DNA of 64,000 bases from Polynucleobacter sp. UK-Gri1-W3 (GCF_018881595.1 NZ_JACVQA010000001.1:428288-492287), one strand, 5' to 3'. Positions 52,242-62,259 are shown, counted from the first letter of the stretch. Made by a program: numbers and translations. Notes: a model not told the origin generated them from the letters alone.

Positions 52242-53147
52242 ATGAAACTCAAATCTTTGGCATATTTGTCAGCAGCGATGTTTGTCGTATCAGCACACGT
52301 AATGGCAGCATCCCCAACGTTGGACAAAATTAAATCAAGCGGTGCTGTGACTATGGGCGTGCGCGAATCTTCCATTCCAATGTCCTATACCACTGGTGAT
52401 AGCCGCTTTGATGGTTACCATGTTGAAATTTGCCGCATGATCCTGGGTGACATTAAAGACAAATTAGGCATGAGTACTCTGCGCATTAATTACCAGCCAG
52501 TGACATCTCAAAATCGTGTGCCTTTAGTGCAAAACGGCACTGTTGATATCGAGTGTGGGACAACAACTAATAATGTAAACCGAGCTAAAGATGTTGGTTT
52601 TGCTAATACGCTGTATGTGGAAGAGGTGCGCATTGCAGTGAAAGCAAACTCTGGCATTACTTCAATTGCCCAACTCAATGGCAAGAAGGTAGCAACCACT
52701 ACTGGCACTACTTCTGTACAACTATTGCGTAAGAATGAAAAAGCGACTGGCGTCAATTTTGATGAAGTATTTGGTAAGGACCACGCTGACAGCTTCTTGC
52801 TCTTGGAATCTGGCCGTGCCGATGCTTTTGTAATGGATGGATCTATTTTGGCTGGTAATATCGCTAACTCGAAAAATCCAAAAGACTTCAAAATTGTTGG
52901 TGAAGTGCTGAGTACAGAGCCAATTGCAATCATGGTCCGCAAGGATGACCCAGAATTTAAAGCTGCTGTAAATGCTGCAATCGCTAAGATTGTTGCCAAC
53001 GGCAAAATGCCTGGACTATGGAACAAGTGGTTCTTATCACCAATTCCGCCTAAGAATATCGTTGTTGGTCTCGAGCTTTCTCCAGCAACTAAAAATGCTT
53101 GGGCAAATTTGAATGACAAGCCGGCTGAAGACTACAACAAGAAATAA
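52242..53147 (+). CDS. gltI: Glutamate/aspartate ABC transporter, periplasmic binding protein
   Basis: 301 aa. A signal peptide (to about residue 22, AHVMAASP) is followed by a type-II binding fold with VTMGVRESSIPMSYTTGDSRFDGYHVEIC (in part), GTVDIECGTTTNNVNRAKDVGF (in part) and ESGRADAFVMDG. It captures glutamate or aspartate for GltJKL. AAAGGAT ribosome-binding site. It follows the porin 2 terminator by about 160 bases, which must hold the operon promoter. Confidence 0.94.
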   Translation: MKLKSLAYLSAAMFVVSAHVMAASPTLDKIKSSGAVTMGVRESSIPMSYTTGDSRFDGYHVEICRMILGDIKDKLGMSTLRINYQPVTSQNRVPLVQNGTVDIECGTTTNNVNRAKDVGFANTLYVEEVRIAVKANSGITSIAQLNGKKVATTTGTTSVQLLRKNEKATGVNFDEVFGKDHADSFLLLESGRADAFVMDGSILAGNIANSKNPKDFKIVGEVLSTEPIAIMVRKDDPEFKAAVNAAIAKIVANGKMPGLWNKWFLSPIPPKNIVVGLELSPATKNAWANLNDKPAEDYNKK

Positions 53148-53170
53148 GCTAATAAAAATAATTTTCTACT

Positions 53171-53959
53171 ATGTCATTAGACCTAGATGTCTTTTGTAAG
53201 AGCACCTTGGATGGAGAAGTAGTTGATCACTGCTTCTCCGCTTTATTGGGCCTTGGACAAAATGCTGACCCTAGTTATTTAGATTGGCTTTTTAAAGCAT
53301 GGGGCTGGACGTTGGCCGTCTCGGGCCTGGCTTTAGTTATTTCCTTGGTTCTGGGGGCTGTGATGGGTACACTGCGCACCCTTCCAGATACGGGCAGACT
53401 CAGTAGATCGCTTGTATCGCTTTCAACTGCATGGGTTGAGTTGTTTAGAAATATCCCTGTATTAGTTCAAGTATTTCTTTGGTATCACGTCATTCCTGCG
53501 TTTGTTTTACCCTTGAAGGCGCTGCCTTCCTATTGGCTCGTCAGTATTGCGCTTGGATTTTTTACTTCGGCACGTATTGCCGAACAGGTAAGAGCGGGAA
53601 TTCATTCCCTTCCTAGTGGACAGCGGGCAGCTGCTACGGCACTGGGACTGACTACTCCGCAAACCTATCGCTACGTTATTTTGCCGATGGCCTTGCGTAT
53701 TGTGCTGCCTCCGCTGACTTCGGAGAGTATGAACATTATTAAAAACTCTTCGGTTGCTTTTGCAGTGTCAGTGCCAGAGCTCACTTTATTTGCGATGCAG
53801 GCGCAAGAAGAAACATCCCATGGTGTTGAGATTTACTTAGCGGTAACGCTTTTGTATGCTCTTTCAGCTTTCTCAGTAAATCGAGTGATGTCTTATATTG
53901 AAAAACGCACCAGAATTCCTGGATTTATTGCCCCGAGTAACGATACGGGAGCTCATTAA
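53171..53959 (+). CDS. gltJ: Glutamate/aspartate ABC transporter, permease
   Basis: 262 aa, a HisM/GltJ-type polar amino acid permease. The first of a pair of permeases, with the EAA-like loop (IHSLPSGQRAAATALGLTTPQTYRYVILPMALR, cited in part). Membrane helices start at about residue 43. It lies 23 bases after gltI. Confidence 0.93.
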   Translation: MSLDLDVFCKSTLDGEVVDHCFSALLGLGQNADPSYLDWLFKAWGWTLAVSGLALVISLVLGAVMGTLRTLPDTGRLSRSLVSLSTAWVELFRNIPVLVQVFLWYHVIPAFVLPLKALPSYWLVSIALGFFTSARIAEQVRAGIHSLPSGQRAAATALGLTTPQTYRYVILPMALRIVLPPLTSESMNIIKNSSVAFAVSVPELTLFAMQAQEETSHGVEIYLAVTLLYALSAFSVNRVMSYIEKRTRIPGFIAPSNDTGAH

Positions 53960-53982
53960 ATGCTTCTAATATGGGTGGCAAT

Positions 53983-54651
53983 ATGCTGAGCTTAGATTTA
54001 AGTTTCTATAACTGGGAACTCTTTACCAATTACATTCTGAAGGGCCTTCTCTTTAGCGTTCAGCTGACAGTAATCGCTACTGTTGGTGGAATCATAGCGG
54101 GAACCTTTCTGGCCTTAATGCGACTTTCTGGAAAGCCGGCATTAGTTTATCCCGCGACTTTTTACGTCAATGTAATGAGATCCATTCCACTGGTAATGGT
54201 CATCCTTTGGTTCTTCTTGCTCATTCCGATGCTGATAGGTAAACCGATCGGAGCGGATTTATCGGCAACCATTACTTTTATTGCTTTTGAGGCAGCCTTT
54301 TTCTCAGAGATTGTGAGAGCAGGAATTCAGTCGGTACCCAAAGGCCAAACTTACGCAGGTGAAGCACTTGGAATGACTTACGGTCAGAACATGAGACTGG
54401 TAGTTCTGCCTCAAGCTTTCCGCAATATGATCCCGGTCTTTATGACGCAGACCATCATTTTGTTTCAGGACACCTCTTTAGTTTATGCAATCGGAGCCTA
54501 TGATCTATTGAAGGGCTTTGAAATTGCAGGCAAGAACTACGGGCGTCCGATAGAAACGTATTTATTGGCAGCTGTAACCTATTTCCTGATTTGCTTCTCG
54601 CTGTCAAAAGTGGTGCGTGTTATTCAGGCCAAAGTAGCGATTATTCGCTAA
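53983..54651 (+). CDS. gltK: Glutamate/aspartate ABC transporter, second permease
   Basis: 222 aa from the ATG at 53983, which has GGTGG just upstream; an ATG at 53971 is also in frame. Polar amino acid permease with the loop IQSVPKGQTYAGEALGMTYG and five to six membrane helices. It pairs with GltJ. Confidence 0.92.
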   Translation: MLSLDLSFYNWELFTNYILKGLLFSVQLTVIATVGGIIAGTFLALMRLSGKPALVYPATFYVNVMRSIPLVMVILWFFLLIPMLIGKPIGADLSATITFIAFEAAFFSEIVRAGIQSVPKGQTYAGEALGMTYGQNMRLVVLPQAFRNMIPVFMTQTIILFQDTSLVYAIGAYDLLKGFEIAGKNYGRPIETYLLAAVTYFLICFSLSKVVRVIQAKVAIIR

Positions 54652-54685
54652 TCTTGTTAATCGAATGCTAAATACATAATTCATC

Positions 54686-55420
54686 ATGATAGAACTTAGA
54701 AACGTTTCTAAATGGTACGGCTCTTTCCAGGTGCTAACGGATTGCTCCACCTCAATTCAAAAAGGTGAGGTGGTTGTTATTTGCGGCCCTTCTGGTTCTG
54801 GAAAATCAACCCTCATTAAAACCATTAACGCGCTTGAACCTTTTCAGGCTGGAGAGATTTCGGTTGATGGCATTGATTTGCATGATCCTAAAACCAATTT
54901 ACCTAAATTGCGTTCAAGAGTTGGCATGGTGTTTCAGCACTTTGAGCTTTTTCCACACCTCAGCATCACTGAAAATCTCACTCTTGCACAAATGAAGGTA
55001 TTGGGTCGCTCCGCTACCGATGCCAAGGCACATGGCTTAAAGTACTTAGAGCGTGTTGGTCTGATCGCTCAAAAAGATAAATTTCCTGGTCAGTTATCAG
55101 GAGGGCAACAACAGCGGGTTGCAATCGCTAGAGCGCTCAGTATGGATCCAATCGTAATGCTCTTTGATGAGCCCACTTCTGCGCTAGACCCAGAGATGGT
55201 CGGGGAAGTTTTGGACGTGATGATCAAGCTGGCCAATGAAGGTATGACGATGTGTTGCGTTACCCATGAGATGGGTTTTGCAAGAAAAGTGAGTCATCGC
55301 GTGATCTTTATGGATCAAGGCCATATTGTTGAAGACTGCAGCAAGGCGGAATTTTTTGATAATCCTGAAGCTCGCTCCCCAAGAGCTAAAGACTTCTTAT
55401 CAAAGATTCTCGCTAATTAA
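54686..55420 (+). CDS. gltL: Glutamate/aspartate ABC transporter, ATP-binding protein
   Basis: 244 aa. Walker [11 protein letters not shown], signature [16 protein letters not shown], Walker [19 protein letters not shown] and the switch His in VTHEMGFA are all intact. The last gene of gltIJKL; converges with the protease gene 18 bases away. Confidence 0.95.
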   Translation: MIELRNVSKWYGSFQVLTDCSTSIQKGEVVVICGPSGSGKSTLIKTINALEPFQAGEISVDGIDLHDPKTNLPKLRSRVGMVFQHFELFPHLSITENLTLAQMKVLGRSATDAKAHGLKYLERVGLIAQKDKFPGQLSGGQQQRVAIARALSMDPIVMLFDEPTSALDPEMVGEVLDVMIKLANEGMTMCCVTHEMGFARKVSHRVIFMDQGHIVEDCSKAEFFDNPEARSPRAKDFLSKILAN

Positions 55421-55438
55421 TATTTCAGGTTAACGAAT

Positions 55439-56626
55439 TTAGTTCGCTTGTTGCTTAGGTTTAGGGCGCTTGCCGACTTGAGCTGTTAATTCCAATTCTT
55501 TGCCTTTTCGCAAAATGGTGAGCTTTGCCTGGTTGCCGGGACTGATTTGAGCGACCTGATTCAGAAGTCCGCGGACATCTTTGATGGAGCTGCCATTTAC
55601 GGCGATTAATACATCTCCCGGTTTTATGCCGCCACGTGCGGCAGGTCCACCCTCAAGAACGCCTGATAAGACAACGCCAACCGTATTGGCAGGCAGCCCT
55701 AGAGACTCTGAGAGCTCTTTTGAGAGGTTTTGTGGCTCAACCCCAATCCAACCCCTAGTGACGCTGCCATTAGCCAGAATAGACTCCATAACCTGCTTAG
55801 CCAAGTTGACTGGTATTGCAAATCCAATGCCCATTGACCCGCCGTTATTTGAGTAAATGGCGGTGTTAATTCCAATCAGATTGCCGCGAGTATCAATCAG
55901 CGCGCCTCCAGAGTTACCCGGATTAATGGCAGCATCCGTTTGGATGAAATTCTCAAAAGTGTTGATACCTACATGATCCCTACCTAATGCAGAAACTATT
56001 CCCGAGGTCACAGTTTGACCAACGCCAAACGGATTACCAATTGCAAGAACAACATCGCCCACATGCACTGATTCAACTTTCCCAAGAGTGATTGGAGTGG
56101 GTAATTGTTTTTCTTCAATTTTTAATACTGCAATATCTGTTTCTGGATCACTACCAATCACTTTCGCCTTTACCTTGCGGCCATCAGATAAAGCGACGTC
56201 AATATCATCTGCATCACTAATCACGTGATGGTTGGTCAAAATATAGCCTTCGGGGCTGACTAAAACTCCAGACCCTAAACTTGAGCTTGGCTCGTCCTCT
56301 GGAGGCTGATCCCCAAAAAAGAAATTAAACAAGGGGTCTGCAGAATTTGCCCCGCCACCCTTGCGAGTCTTCGGTTTGGCAGAAACTTTGCTAGTGAAGA
56401 TATTGACTACTGCAGGCATAGAGCGCTTAACGGCTTCATGATATGAGCCTGGACTGAGTTGGCCGTCGTAATTACTTTCTTTTAAAGAGACGGTGTCTAC
56501 CAAAGAGCCAACCCTAGATGCCAAGAGCCACTCTGGCTTTAAGGTAGCAACAATAAATAAGGCTGCCAGCAAGATGGTGACAGCTTGCGCGAATAAGAGC
56601 CAGTATTTTTGAAGGGATGAGTTCAT
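55439..56626 (-). CDS. Membrane-anchored HtrA-type serine protease (DegS-like, one PDZ)
   Basis: 395 aa. One N-terminal membrane helix (about residues 9-28), a trypsin-like domain with His134 (TNHHVIS), Asp164 (ETDIAVL) and Ser239 (NPGNSGGAL), and one PDZ domain near the C-terminus (VLEGGPAARGGIKPGDVLIAV, in part). A single PDZ with an anchor is the DegS layout, which senses misfolded outer-membrane proteins. Porin misfolding would be a natural signal, but no rseA is seen nearby. Closely preceded by the TPR/OGT-like gene. Confidence 0.93.
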   Translation of the reverse strand: MNSSLQKYWLLFAQAVTILLAALFIVATLKPEWLLASRVGSLVDTVSLKESNYDGQLSPGSYHEAVKRSMPAVVNIFTSKVSAKPKTRKGGGANSADPLFNFFFGDQPPEDEPSSSLGSGVLVSPEGYILTNHHVISDADDIDVALSDGRKVKAKVIGSDPETDIAVLKIEEKQLPTPITLGKVESVHVGDVVLAIGNPFGVGQTVTSGIVSALGRDHVGINTFENFIQTDAAINPGNSGGALIDTRGNLIGINTAIYSNNGGSMGIGFAIPVNLAKQVMESILANGSVTRGWIGVEPQNLSKELSESLGLPANTVGVVLSGVLEGGPAARGGIKPGDVLIAVNGSSIKDVRGLLNQVAQISPGNQAKLTILRKGKELELTAQVGKRPKPKQQAN

Positions 56627-56636
56627 TGAGCGCGCT

Positions 56637-58868
56637 TTATTTTCGGGTCTGTTGAATCAGAAAAGTTTCTAATGCTTTAATGGGTTCTAGGTCATTAAAT
56701 AAAATCGCTTTAGATTGTGCGATTTTATTCCTGTAAGCGTTCAGTCGCTCTCGATTCTGAAGCAACTCTATTGCTAAATTTATATAGCCATTGTTAGTTT
56801 GGCATACCAAATCTTCAAGCCCAATTTTATTCAGAATTGCGCTAGCCAAACGCCCGCGCATTTTGGTGCCCTCGATGGTGATAATGGGTAAGCCATATGC
56901 AATTGCTTGCATGGCAGTATTGAATCCCGAAAACCCAATGGTATCAAGGTACAGATCTGCTTTTTGCATCAGCCCATGAAACTCTTCCTTCTTAAGGAAG
57001 GGAATAAAGCGAAGAAACTGATTGGCATCGAGTTGTGCATGTGCAAAGCTAGCCTGAAGGCGCTCCTTCAAAATAGCAGTGAGATTTTCATCAAAGTTAA
57101 AGAAGATGAATTGGCACTGACCAACCCGTTTTGCGATTTCTACAAATATAGAATCGTCATTTGGGTTGTATTTAGAGGGCGATCCAGCGCATAGCAGGAT
57201 AGGCAGTGAGGGATCTATGCCAAGAGCAGCAAGATTTGGGGTGATTGGCCTAACGAACTCATTCTCAAAATACGTTCCCAGATTTGGGAGTCGAATTAAT
57301 TGTTCGCTATAAAAATGTTGGCCATCATTGGGTTCTAGCATCTGCCCTGACAGATAAAAATCAATCGTCTCAAGACCGGTTGTTTCAGGATGCCCCCAGC
57401 TTACCGCTTGTACTGGCGCTAAACGCAAGCATGCGAGTGCCTTGCTGGTTGTATCCATAGCAATTTCTGGGTAGAGCAATAGATCCAGGTTTTGCGCAAT
57501 GATAGTTTGAGCGGTGCGCTCAATAGAGTTGGTGCAATTGATATAGCTTGCCGCTTTTAATTTGGCTAACTCAGTTTCTGTATCCTCTAGACCATTAGTA
57601 TTAAAGAGATTAATTTCAAATTGATCTGGATTGAGGTGGTTTACCCATCCTTTGGTGATGGCATGCCACACAGGATGGTTGCAGAAAAAATGGCTCACAA
57701 TGCCGATCCGAATTTTTCCCGTGGATTTGGGGGCTTGCGTGATGTCTCTCAGGCGATCCTGAATAGCTAAAGCTTGCTTAAAGCAAAGTGTCCCATATTG
57801 AGAGAGCAGTGGCTCGTTATTCTCATCTTGGTAGGCAAGGTAAAAAGGGTGACGCTTTACGATATTTAAGATTTTATCAGAGTTGGAACTTTGATGACTA
57901 CTGGCTTTTAGGTGATTAAGCTGATTGGAAAAAGAGGCTCTAGAGCCCCTTAATTCCTGTTCATTTTTGTAGACCTTTGGAATTTGGGCAATCGTTAAGG
58001 CAAATTGAGTTGCTAAATTAGCAGGATCTAGAGTTAAAGATTTTGCGTAGTATGTTTTTGCTAAATCGCAATCACCAGTGTCGTAGTAAATCTCGCCGAG
58101 TAGATAAAAAGTTTTTGCATGCTCAGGATTTATTTTAAGTGCGTGTTGATAGCAATCAATAGCGGCACCAATCTGCTTAGCCTTCTTCAAGCTATTCCCA
58201 AAATTTAAACAAGCATCTAAATATCTGCTGTTAATTTGTAATGCACGCTCGAAGCACCGAAAAGCATCTTCGTAAGCATCTAATTGAGTGAGAGCATTAC
58301 CAAGATTGTTGTAAGCAGTTGCTAGGTTTGGGCTGGCCTCAATCGCTTTCTCAAAAAGAGCGATTGCTTTTTCAGGATTGCCCTCTTCTAAAAGAATGAC
58401 GCCTTGATTGCTTAATGCTTCGCCATAGCTAGGGCGAAGCGTGAGGGCTTGCTGGTAGGCATTTACAGCCTCTTGGTTTCTGTTTAAACCTTTTAGCGCA
58501 TTGCCACGATTATTGTGTGCCTCTGGAATATTTGGATTGCTAGCAATAGCTAAATCAAAGCAATCGAGCGCCGATTGAAAATCAAGAAGTGCATTGTGCA
58601 CAAGTCCAAGGTTACTTAAAGTTTGTGCTGAATTTGGGGCAATATGATTTGCACTATTTAGAAAGTTCAGCGCATTTTGAAGTTCATTTTTTTGATATGA
58701 ACGAATACCCAATAGATTTAACGCGTCAATATTTTCTGTATCAAGTAAGTGAGCCTCCAGAAAAAGTTTATCCGCTTCTTCTGAATTTCCTTGCTGCAGC
58801 AATCTCAAGCCATTTTGAAAAATGAGTTGAGATTGCTCCCGAGCCGTCTGATGAGAATTGTTAGACAA
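56637..58868 (-). CDS. TPR protein with O-GlcNAc-transferase-like (GT41) domain
   Basis: 743 aa. About nine to ten TPR units occupy residues 1-310, with typical AYNNLGNALTQLDAYEDAF- and EAHNNRGNALKGLNRNQEA-like repeats. The GT41/SPINDLY-type catalytic half (about 340-740) shows RIGIVSHFFCNHPVW, QAVSWGHPETTGLETIDFYL, ILLCAGSPSKYNP, and LDTIGFSGFNTAMQAIAYGLPIIT (each in part). Bacterial members glycosylate proteins such as flagellins or adhesins; the acceptor here is unknown. It ends two bases before mscL begins on the same strand. Confidence 0.88.
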   Translation of the reverse strand: MSNNSHQTAREQSQLIFQNGLRLLQQGNSEEADKLFLEAHLLDTENIDALNLLGIRSYQKNELQNALNFLNSANHIAPNSAQTLSNLGLVHNALLDFQSALDCFDLAIASNPNIPEAHNNRGNALKGLNRNQEAVNAYQQALTLRPSYGEALSNQGVILLEEGNPEKAIALFEKAIEASPNLATAYNNLGNALTQLDAYEDAFRCFERALQINSRYLDACLNFGNSLKKAKQIGAAIDCYQHALKINPEHAKTFYLLGEIYYDTGDCDLAKTYYAKSLTLDPANLATQFALTIAQIPKVYKNEQELRGSRASFSNQLNHLKASSHQSSNSDKILNIVKRHPFYLAYQDENNEPLLSQYGTLCFKQALAIQDRLRDITQAPKSTGKIRIGIVSHFFCNHPVWHAITKGWVNHLNPDQFEINLFNTNGLEDTETELAKLKAASYINCTNSIERTAQTIIAQNLDLLLYPEIAMDTTSKALACLRLAPVQAVSWGHPETTGLETIDFYLSGQMLEPNDGQHFYSEQLIRLPNLGTYFENEFVRPITPNLAALGIDPSLPILLCAGSPSKYNPNDDSIFVEIAKRVGQCQFIFFNFDENLTAILKERLQASFAHAQLDANQFLRFIPFLKKEEFHGLMQKADLYLDTIGFSGFNTAMQAIAYGLPIITIEGTKMRGRLASAILNKIGLEDLVCQTNNGYINLAIELLQNRERLNAYRNKIAQSKAILFNDLEPIKALETFLIQQTRK

Positions 58869-58869
58869 A

Positions 58870-59292
58870 TTATTTTTTTAGACTGTCACGAATTTCGCGG
58901 AGCAGCACTACATCCTCTGGCACAGGTGGGGGAGGGGGAGCATCCATCAAGCGGATCTTATTAACCACTTTGACCATTTGGAAGATGACAAAGGCCAATA
59001 GGAGGAAGTTAATAGAGATGGTGATGAAGTTGCCGTAGGCAAAAATAGGTACCCCGGCCTTTTTGAGGACATCAAAGGTTCTGGGCACCCCTTCTGGGAC
59101 ATGGCCTAAAACGATAAAAAGGTTAGTAAAGTCAATATGACCCCCTAAAAGGGTCGAAATAACGGGCATAACGATGTCATTTACCAGGGAATCCACGATT
59201 TTCCCAAAAGCGCCGCCAATAATGACGCCGACCGCCAAATCGATCACATTGCCCTTAACGGCAAAGTCCCGAAACTCCTTTAAAACGCTCAT
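58870..59292 (-). CDS. mscL: Large-conductance mechanosensitive channel MscL
   Basis: 140 aa. [32 protein letters not shown] (in part) is the MscL hallmark N-terminus plus first helix, followed by a second membrane helix and a cytoplasmic bundle with [18 protein letters not shown]. It opens under membrane tension to relieve osmotic downshock, apt for a freshwater cell. Divergent from petA. Confidence 0.96.
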   Translation of the reverse strand: MSVLKEFRDFAVKGNVIDLAVGVIIGGAFGKIVDSLVNDIVMPVISTLLGGHIDFTNLFIVLGHVPEGVPRTFDVLKKAGVPIFAYGNFITISINFLLLAFVIFQMVKVVNKIRLMDAPPPPPVPEDVVLLREIRDSLKK

Positions 59293-59349
59293 AAATGCCC
59301 TCCTTTGAATTTAGATGCCGATTAACCCAAGATTAACCCCATAACTTTC

Positions 59350-59377
59350 TTGCTTACCCCACTTTTTACTTTAAAAT
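59350..59377 (+). promoter_or_regulatory. Candidate petABC promoter
   Basis: TTGCTT (59350-59355) and TAAAAT (59372-59377) with 16 bases between resemble sigma-70 -35 and -10 boxes, about 50 bases before the petA ATG in the gap between the divergent mscL and petA genes. Confidence 0.5.
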
Positions 59378-59429
59378 CCTACCTTTAAGCAATTTCCACC
59401 CATAAGTACCCTTTTTAGGAATTTTGTAA

Positions 59430-60032
59430 ATGAGTGACAAGCCCTGTATGGACAAGGATCGCCGTAACTGGTTGATCGCCACATCGGCGGTTGGAGGCGT
59501 AGGAGCAGCCGCAGCCCTGTACCCTTTTATTGACAGTTTTGAGCCTTCTGAGCGTGCAAAAGCCGCTGGAGCTGCTGTTGAAATTGATATCTCTGGCATG
59601 CAGCCAGACGAAATGAGAACGGTCGAGTGGCGCGGTAAGCCGGTTTGGGTGGTTCGCCGCACTCCTGAGCAGGTTGCTGAGTTGTCCAAGATCGATAGCG
59701 AATTGGCTGATCCAAATTCATTGCGTGACCCATCTCAATTTACCCCTACCTATGCTCAAAACCAATGGCGCTCAATAAAACCTGAGTACCTTGTGGTGGT
59801 GGGAATTTGTACTCACCTAGGATGTTCCCCTAATGCCAAGTTTGAGGCTGGTCCACAGCCTTCCTTGCCAAATACTTGGCCAGGCGGTTTCCTTTGCCCA
59901 TGTCATGGTTCTACATTTGATATGGCAGGCCGTGTGTTTAAGAACAAACCAGCCCCAGATAATCTTGAAGTGCCGCCGCACATGTATTTGAGCGACACCA
60001 AGATTCTGATCGGCGACGATAAGAAGGCCTAA
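59430..60032 (+). CDS. petA: Ubiquinol-cytochrome c reductase, Rieske iron-sulfur subunit
   Basis: 200 aa. A twin-arginine-type N-terminus (Arg11-Arg12, DRRNWLIATSAVGG) begins the single membrane anchor, so export should depend on TatABC encoded 18 kb upstream. The 2Fe-2S ligands are Cys127, His129 (CTHLGC) and Cys156, His159 (CPCHGS), with Cys132 and Cys158 as the stabilising disulfide. First gene of the bc1 operon, 10 bases before petB. Confidence 0.96.
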   Translation: MSDKPCMDKDRRNWLIATSAVGGVGAAAALYPFIDSFEPSERAKAAGAAVEIDISGMQPDEMRTVEWRGKPVWVVRRTPEQVAELSKIDSELADPNSLRDPSQFTPTYAQNQWRSIKPEYLVVVGICTHLGCSPNAKFEAGPQPSLPNTWPGGFLCPCHGSTFDMAGRVFKNKPAPDNLEVPPHMYLSDTKILIGDDKKA

Positions 60033-60042
60033 GGAGAGATAA

Positions 60043-61443
60043 ATGGCATTCCAAGAAAAACAAGTCCCAGCAGACGCATCCGCACCTCAAAAGCTTATGG
60101 CTTGGGTTGACTCACGTCTACCAGTAACTGAAGCATTTAAGCGTCACATGAGTGAGTATTACGCTCCAAAAAATCTGAATTTCTTCTATATTTTTGGCGC
60201 CTTGGCTATCGTAGTTTTGGTTAACCAGATACTTACCGGTATTTTCTTAACCATGAACTACAAGCCTGATGCTGCAAAAGCTTTCGAATCAGTTGAATAC
60301 ATCATGCGCGAGGTTCCGTGGGGTTGGGTGATTCGCTACATGCATTCCACTGGAGCATCGATGTTCTTTGTGGTGGTCTATATGCATATGTTCCGTGGTT
60401 TGATCTACGGCTCTTATCGCAAGCCACGTGAATTGATTTGGATTTTCGGTTGCGCAATTTTCTTGTGCTTGATGGGCGAGGCGTTCTTCGGTTACTTGCT
60501 CCCATGGGGCCAGATGTCTTACTGGGGCGCTCAAGTCATTGTGAACTTGTTCTCTGCAATCCCATTCATTGGTCCTGACTTATCTTTATGGTTGCGTGGT
60601 GACTATGTTGTGGGCGATGCAACTCTGAACCGCTTCTTTGCATTCCACGTTATTGCAATTCCATTGGTGTTGGTTGGTTTGGTAGCGGCTCATATTTTGG
60701 CCCTCCATGAAGTTGGCTCAAACAATCCTGATGGCGTTGAAATTAAAGAGAACTTGGACGCTAATGGTCATCCAGTTGATGGTATTCCATTCCACCCTTT
60801 TTACTCAGTCCATGATGTGATGTATCTGGGTGGGTTCTTGATGATCTTTGCTTGCATCGTGTTCTTTGCTCCAGAGATGGGCGGTTATTTCCTTGAGGCA
60901 AATAACTTCATCCCTGCAAATCCATTCCAAACACCTTCACACATTGCCCCAGTTTGGTATTTCACGCCGTTCTATTCAATGTTGCGTGCAACTACAGCTA
61001 ACTTCTTGTTGCCTTTATGGATCTTCCTTGCAGTCATTCTCGGAATGTTTGCTCTGAAGAGTAAAAACCTGAAGGTTAAGGGTGCATGCGCTGCAATCGC
61101 TTTGGTATTGGCTGGCGGCTTCTTCTTATTTGACGCTAAGTTTTGGGGCGTTGTGATCATGGGCGGTTCTGTTGTGATCATGTTCTTCTTGCCTTGGCTT
61201 GATCATTCGCCAGTGAAATCCATTCGCTATCGCCCACATTTCCATAAATATATTTATGGCGTGTTTGTGGTGAGCTTTGTGATCTTGGGTTACTTAGGTA
61301 TCCAGCCACCTTCACCAGTATTTGAAAAGATTTCTCAGGTATGCACTATTTATTATCTGGGCTTCTTCTTGGCAATGCCGTTCTGGAGCACGCTTGGTAA
61401 ATTCAAGCCAGTTCCAACGCGTGTTACTTTTGAGTCCCATTAA
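60043..61443 (+). CDS. petB: Ubiquinol-cytochrome c reductase, cytochrome b subunit
   Basis: 466 aa, full-length cytochrome b with eight to nine helices. Haem-ligand histidines are in RYMHSTGASMFF and VYMHMFRG (helix B) and in FAFHVIAIPL and AAHILALHEVG (helix D); the quinol-site PxxW-like region is near MSYWGAQVI. Core of the respiratory complex III in the inner membrane. Confidence 0.97.
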   Translation: MAFQEKQVPADASAPQKLMAWVDSRLPVTEAFKRHMSEYYAPKNLNFFYIFGALAIVVLVNQILTGIFLTMNYKPDAAKAFESVEYIMREVPWGWVIRYMHSTGASMFFVVVYMHMFRGLIYGSYRKPRELIWIFGCAIFLCLMGEAFFGYLLPWGQMSYWGAQVIVNLFSAIPFIGPDLSLWLRGDYVVGDATLNRFFAFHVIAIPLVLVGLVAAHILALHEVGSNNPDGVEIKENLDANGHPVDGIPFHPFYSVHDVMYLGGFLMIFACIVFFAPEMGGYFLEANNFIPANPFQTPSHIAPVWYFTPFYSMLRATTANFLLPLWIFLAVILGMFALKSKNLKVKGACAAIALVLAGGFFLFDAKFWGVVIMGGSVVIMFFLPWLDHSPVKSIRYRPHFHKYIYGVFVVSFVILGYLGIQPPSPVFEKISQVCTIYYLGFFLAMPFWSTLGKFKPVPTRVTFESH

Positions 61444-61474
61444 TTCAGATACCACAGAGAAACTAGGAACTAGT

Positions 61475-62248
61475 ATGAAACGAATTCTGCAAACTTTGAT
61501 GGGCGTCTGCCAAGCAACAGTATTGGTTGCTGCCCTGGGCTTTGGCATTAGTGCCAAAGCAAATGAAGGGGGCTTTCCTTTAGATCAAGCCCCTAACCGT
61601 GTTAGTAACAATGCCTCATTGCAAAACGGTGCAAAGATATTTGTGAACTACTGCTTGAACTGCCATGCAGCGGCAAGCATGCGTTACAACCGTTTGCGCG
61701 ACATTGGCTTGACCGATCAACAAATCAAAGACAACCTCATTTTGACTGATGCCAAAGTGGGTGATTTGATGACCATCTCGATGACACCAAAAGAAGCTAA
61801 AGCTTGGTTTGGTAAGACTCCGCCTGACCTATCAGTTGAGGCGCGTGCTCGTGGAGCGGATTGGCTTTATACCTACTTCCGCACTTTCTACAAAGACGAC
61901 ACGACACAAACTGGTTGGAATAATTTGGTCTATCCTAAGGTTGGTATGCCACACGTTCTCTGGCAGTTGCAAGGTGAGCGTGCTGCTAAGTTTGAAGAGC
62001 GCAAAGACCCACATGATCCAAGTAGAACAGAAGAAGTCTTTGTTGGTTTTGAGCAATTAACCCCCGGCAAGATGAGCACGCAAGAGTATGACGACAACAT
62101 CGCCGACTTGGTTGCTTTCCTGTCATGGATGGCTGAGCCAGTGCAGTTGGAGCGTAAGCGTCTTGGTGTAGTAGTGCTCTTGTTCTTGGCAATCTTTACC
62201 CTCTTGGCCTGGCGCTTGAATAAAGCCTATTGGAAAGACGTTCACTAA
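61475..62248 (+). CDS. petC: Ubiquinol-cytochrome c reductase, cytochrome c1 subunit
   Basis: 257 aa from the ATG at 61475, where the signal peptide MKRILQTLMGVCQATVLVAA begins; the longer frame overlaps petB and is not conserved. Haem motif CLNCHAAASMRYNR, the c1 pattern GMPHVLW, and a C-terminal anchor (LGVVVLLFLAIFTLLAWRL). It passes electrons from the Rieske centre to soluble cytochromes such as the c4 encoded at 8860. Confidence 0.96.
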   Translation: MKRILQTLMGVCQATVLVAALGFGISAKANEGGFPLDQAPNRVSNNASLQNGAKIFVNYCLNCHAAASMRYNRLRDIGLTDQQIKDNLILTDAKVGDLMTISMTPKEAKAWFGKTPPDLSVEARARGADWLYTYFRTFYKDDTTQTGWNNLVYPKVGMPHVLWQLQGERAAKFEERKDPHDPSRTEEVFVGFEQLTPGKMSTQEYDDNIADLVAFLSWMAEPVQLERKRLGVVVLLFLAIFTLLAWRLNKAYWKDVH

Positions 62249-62259
62249 TGAGTTTTGAT

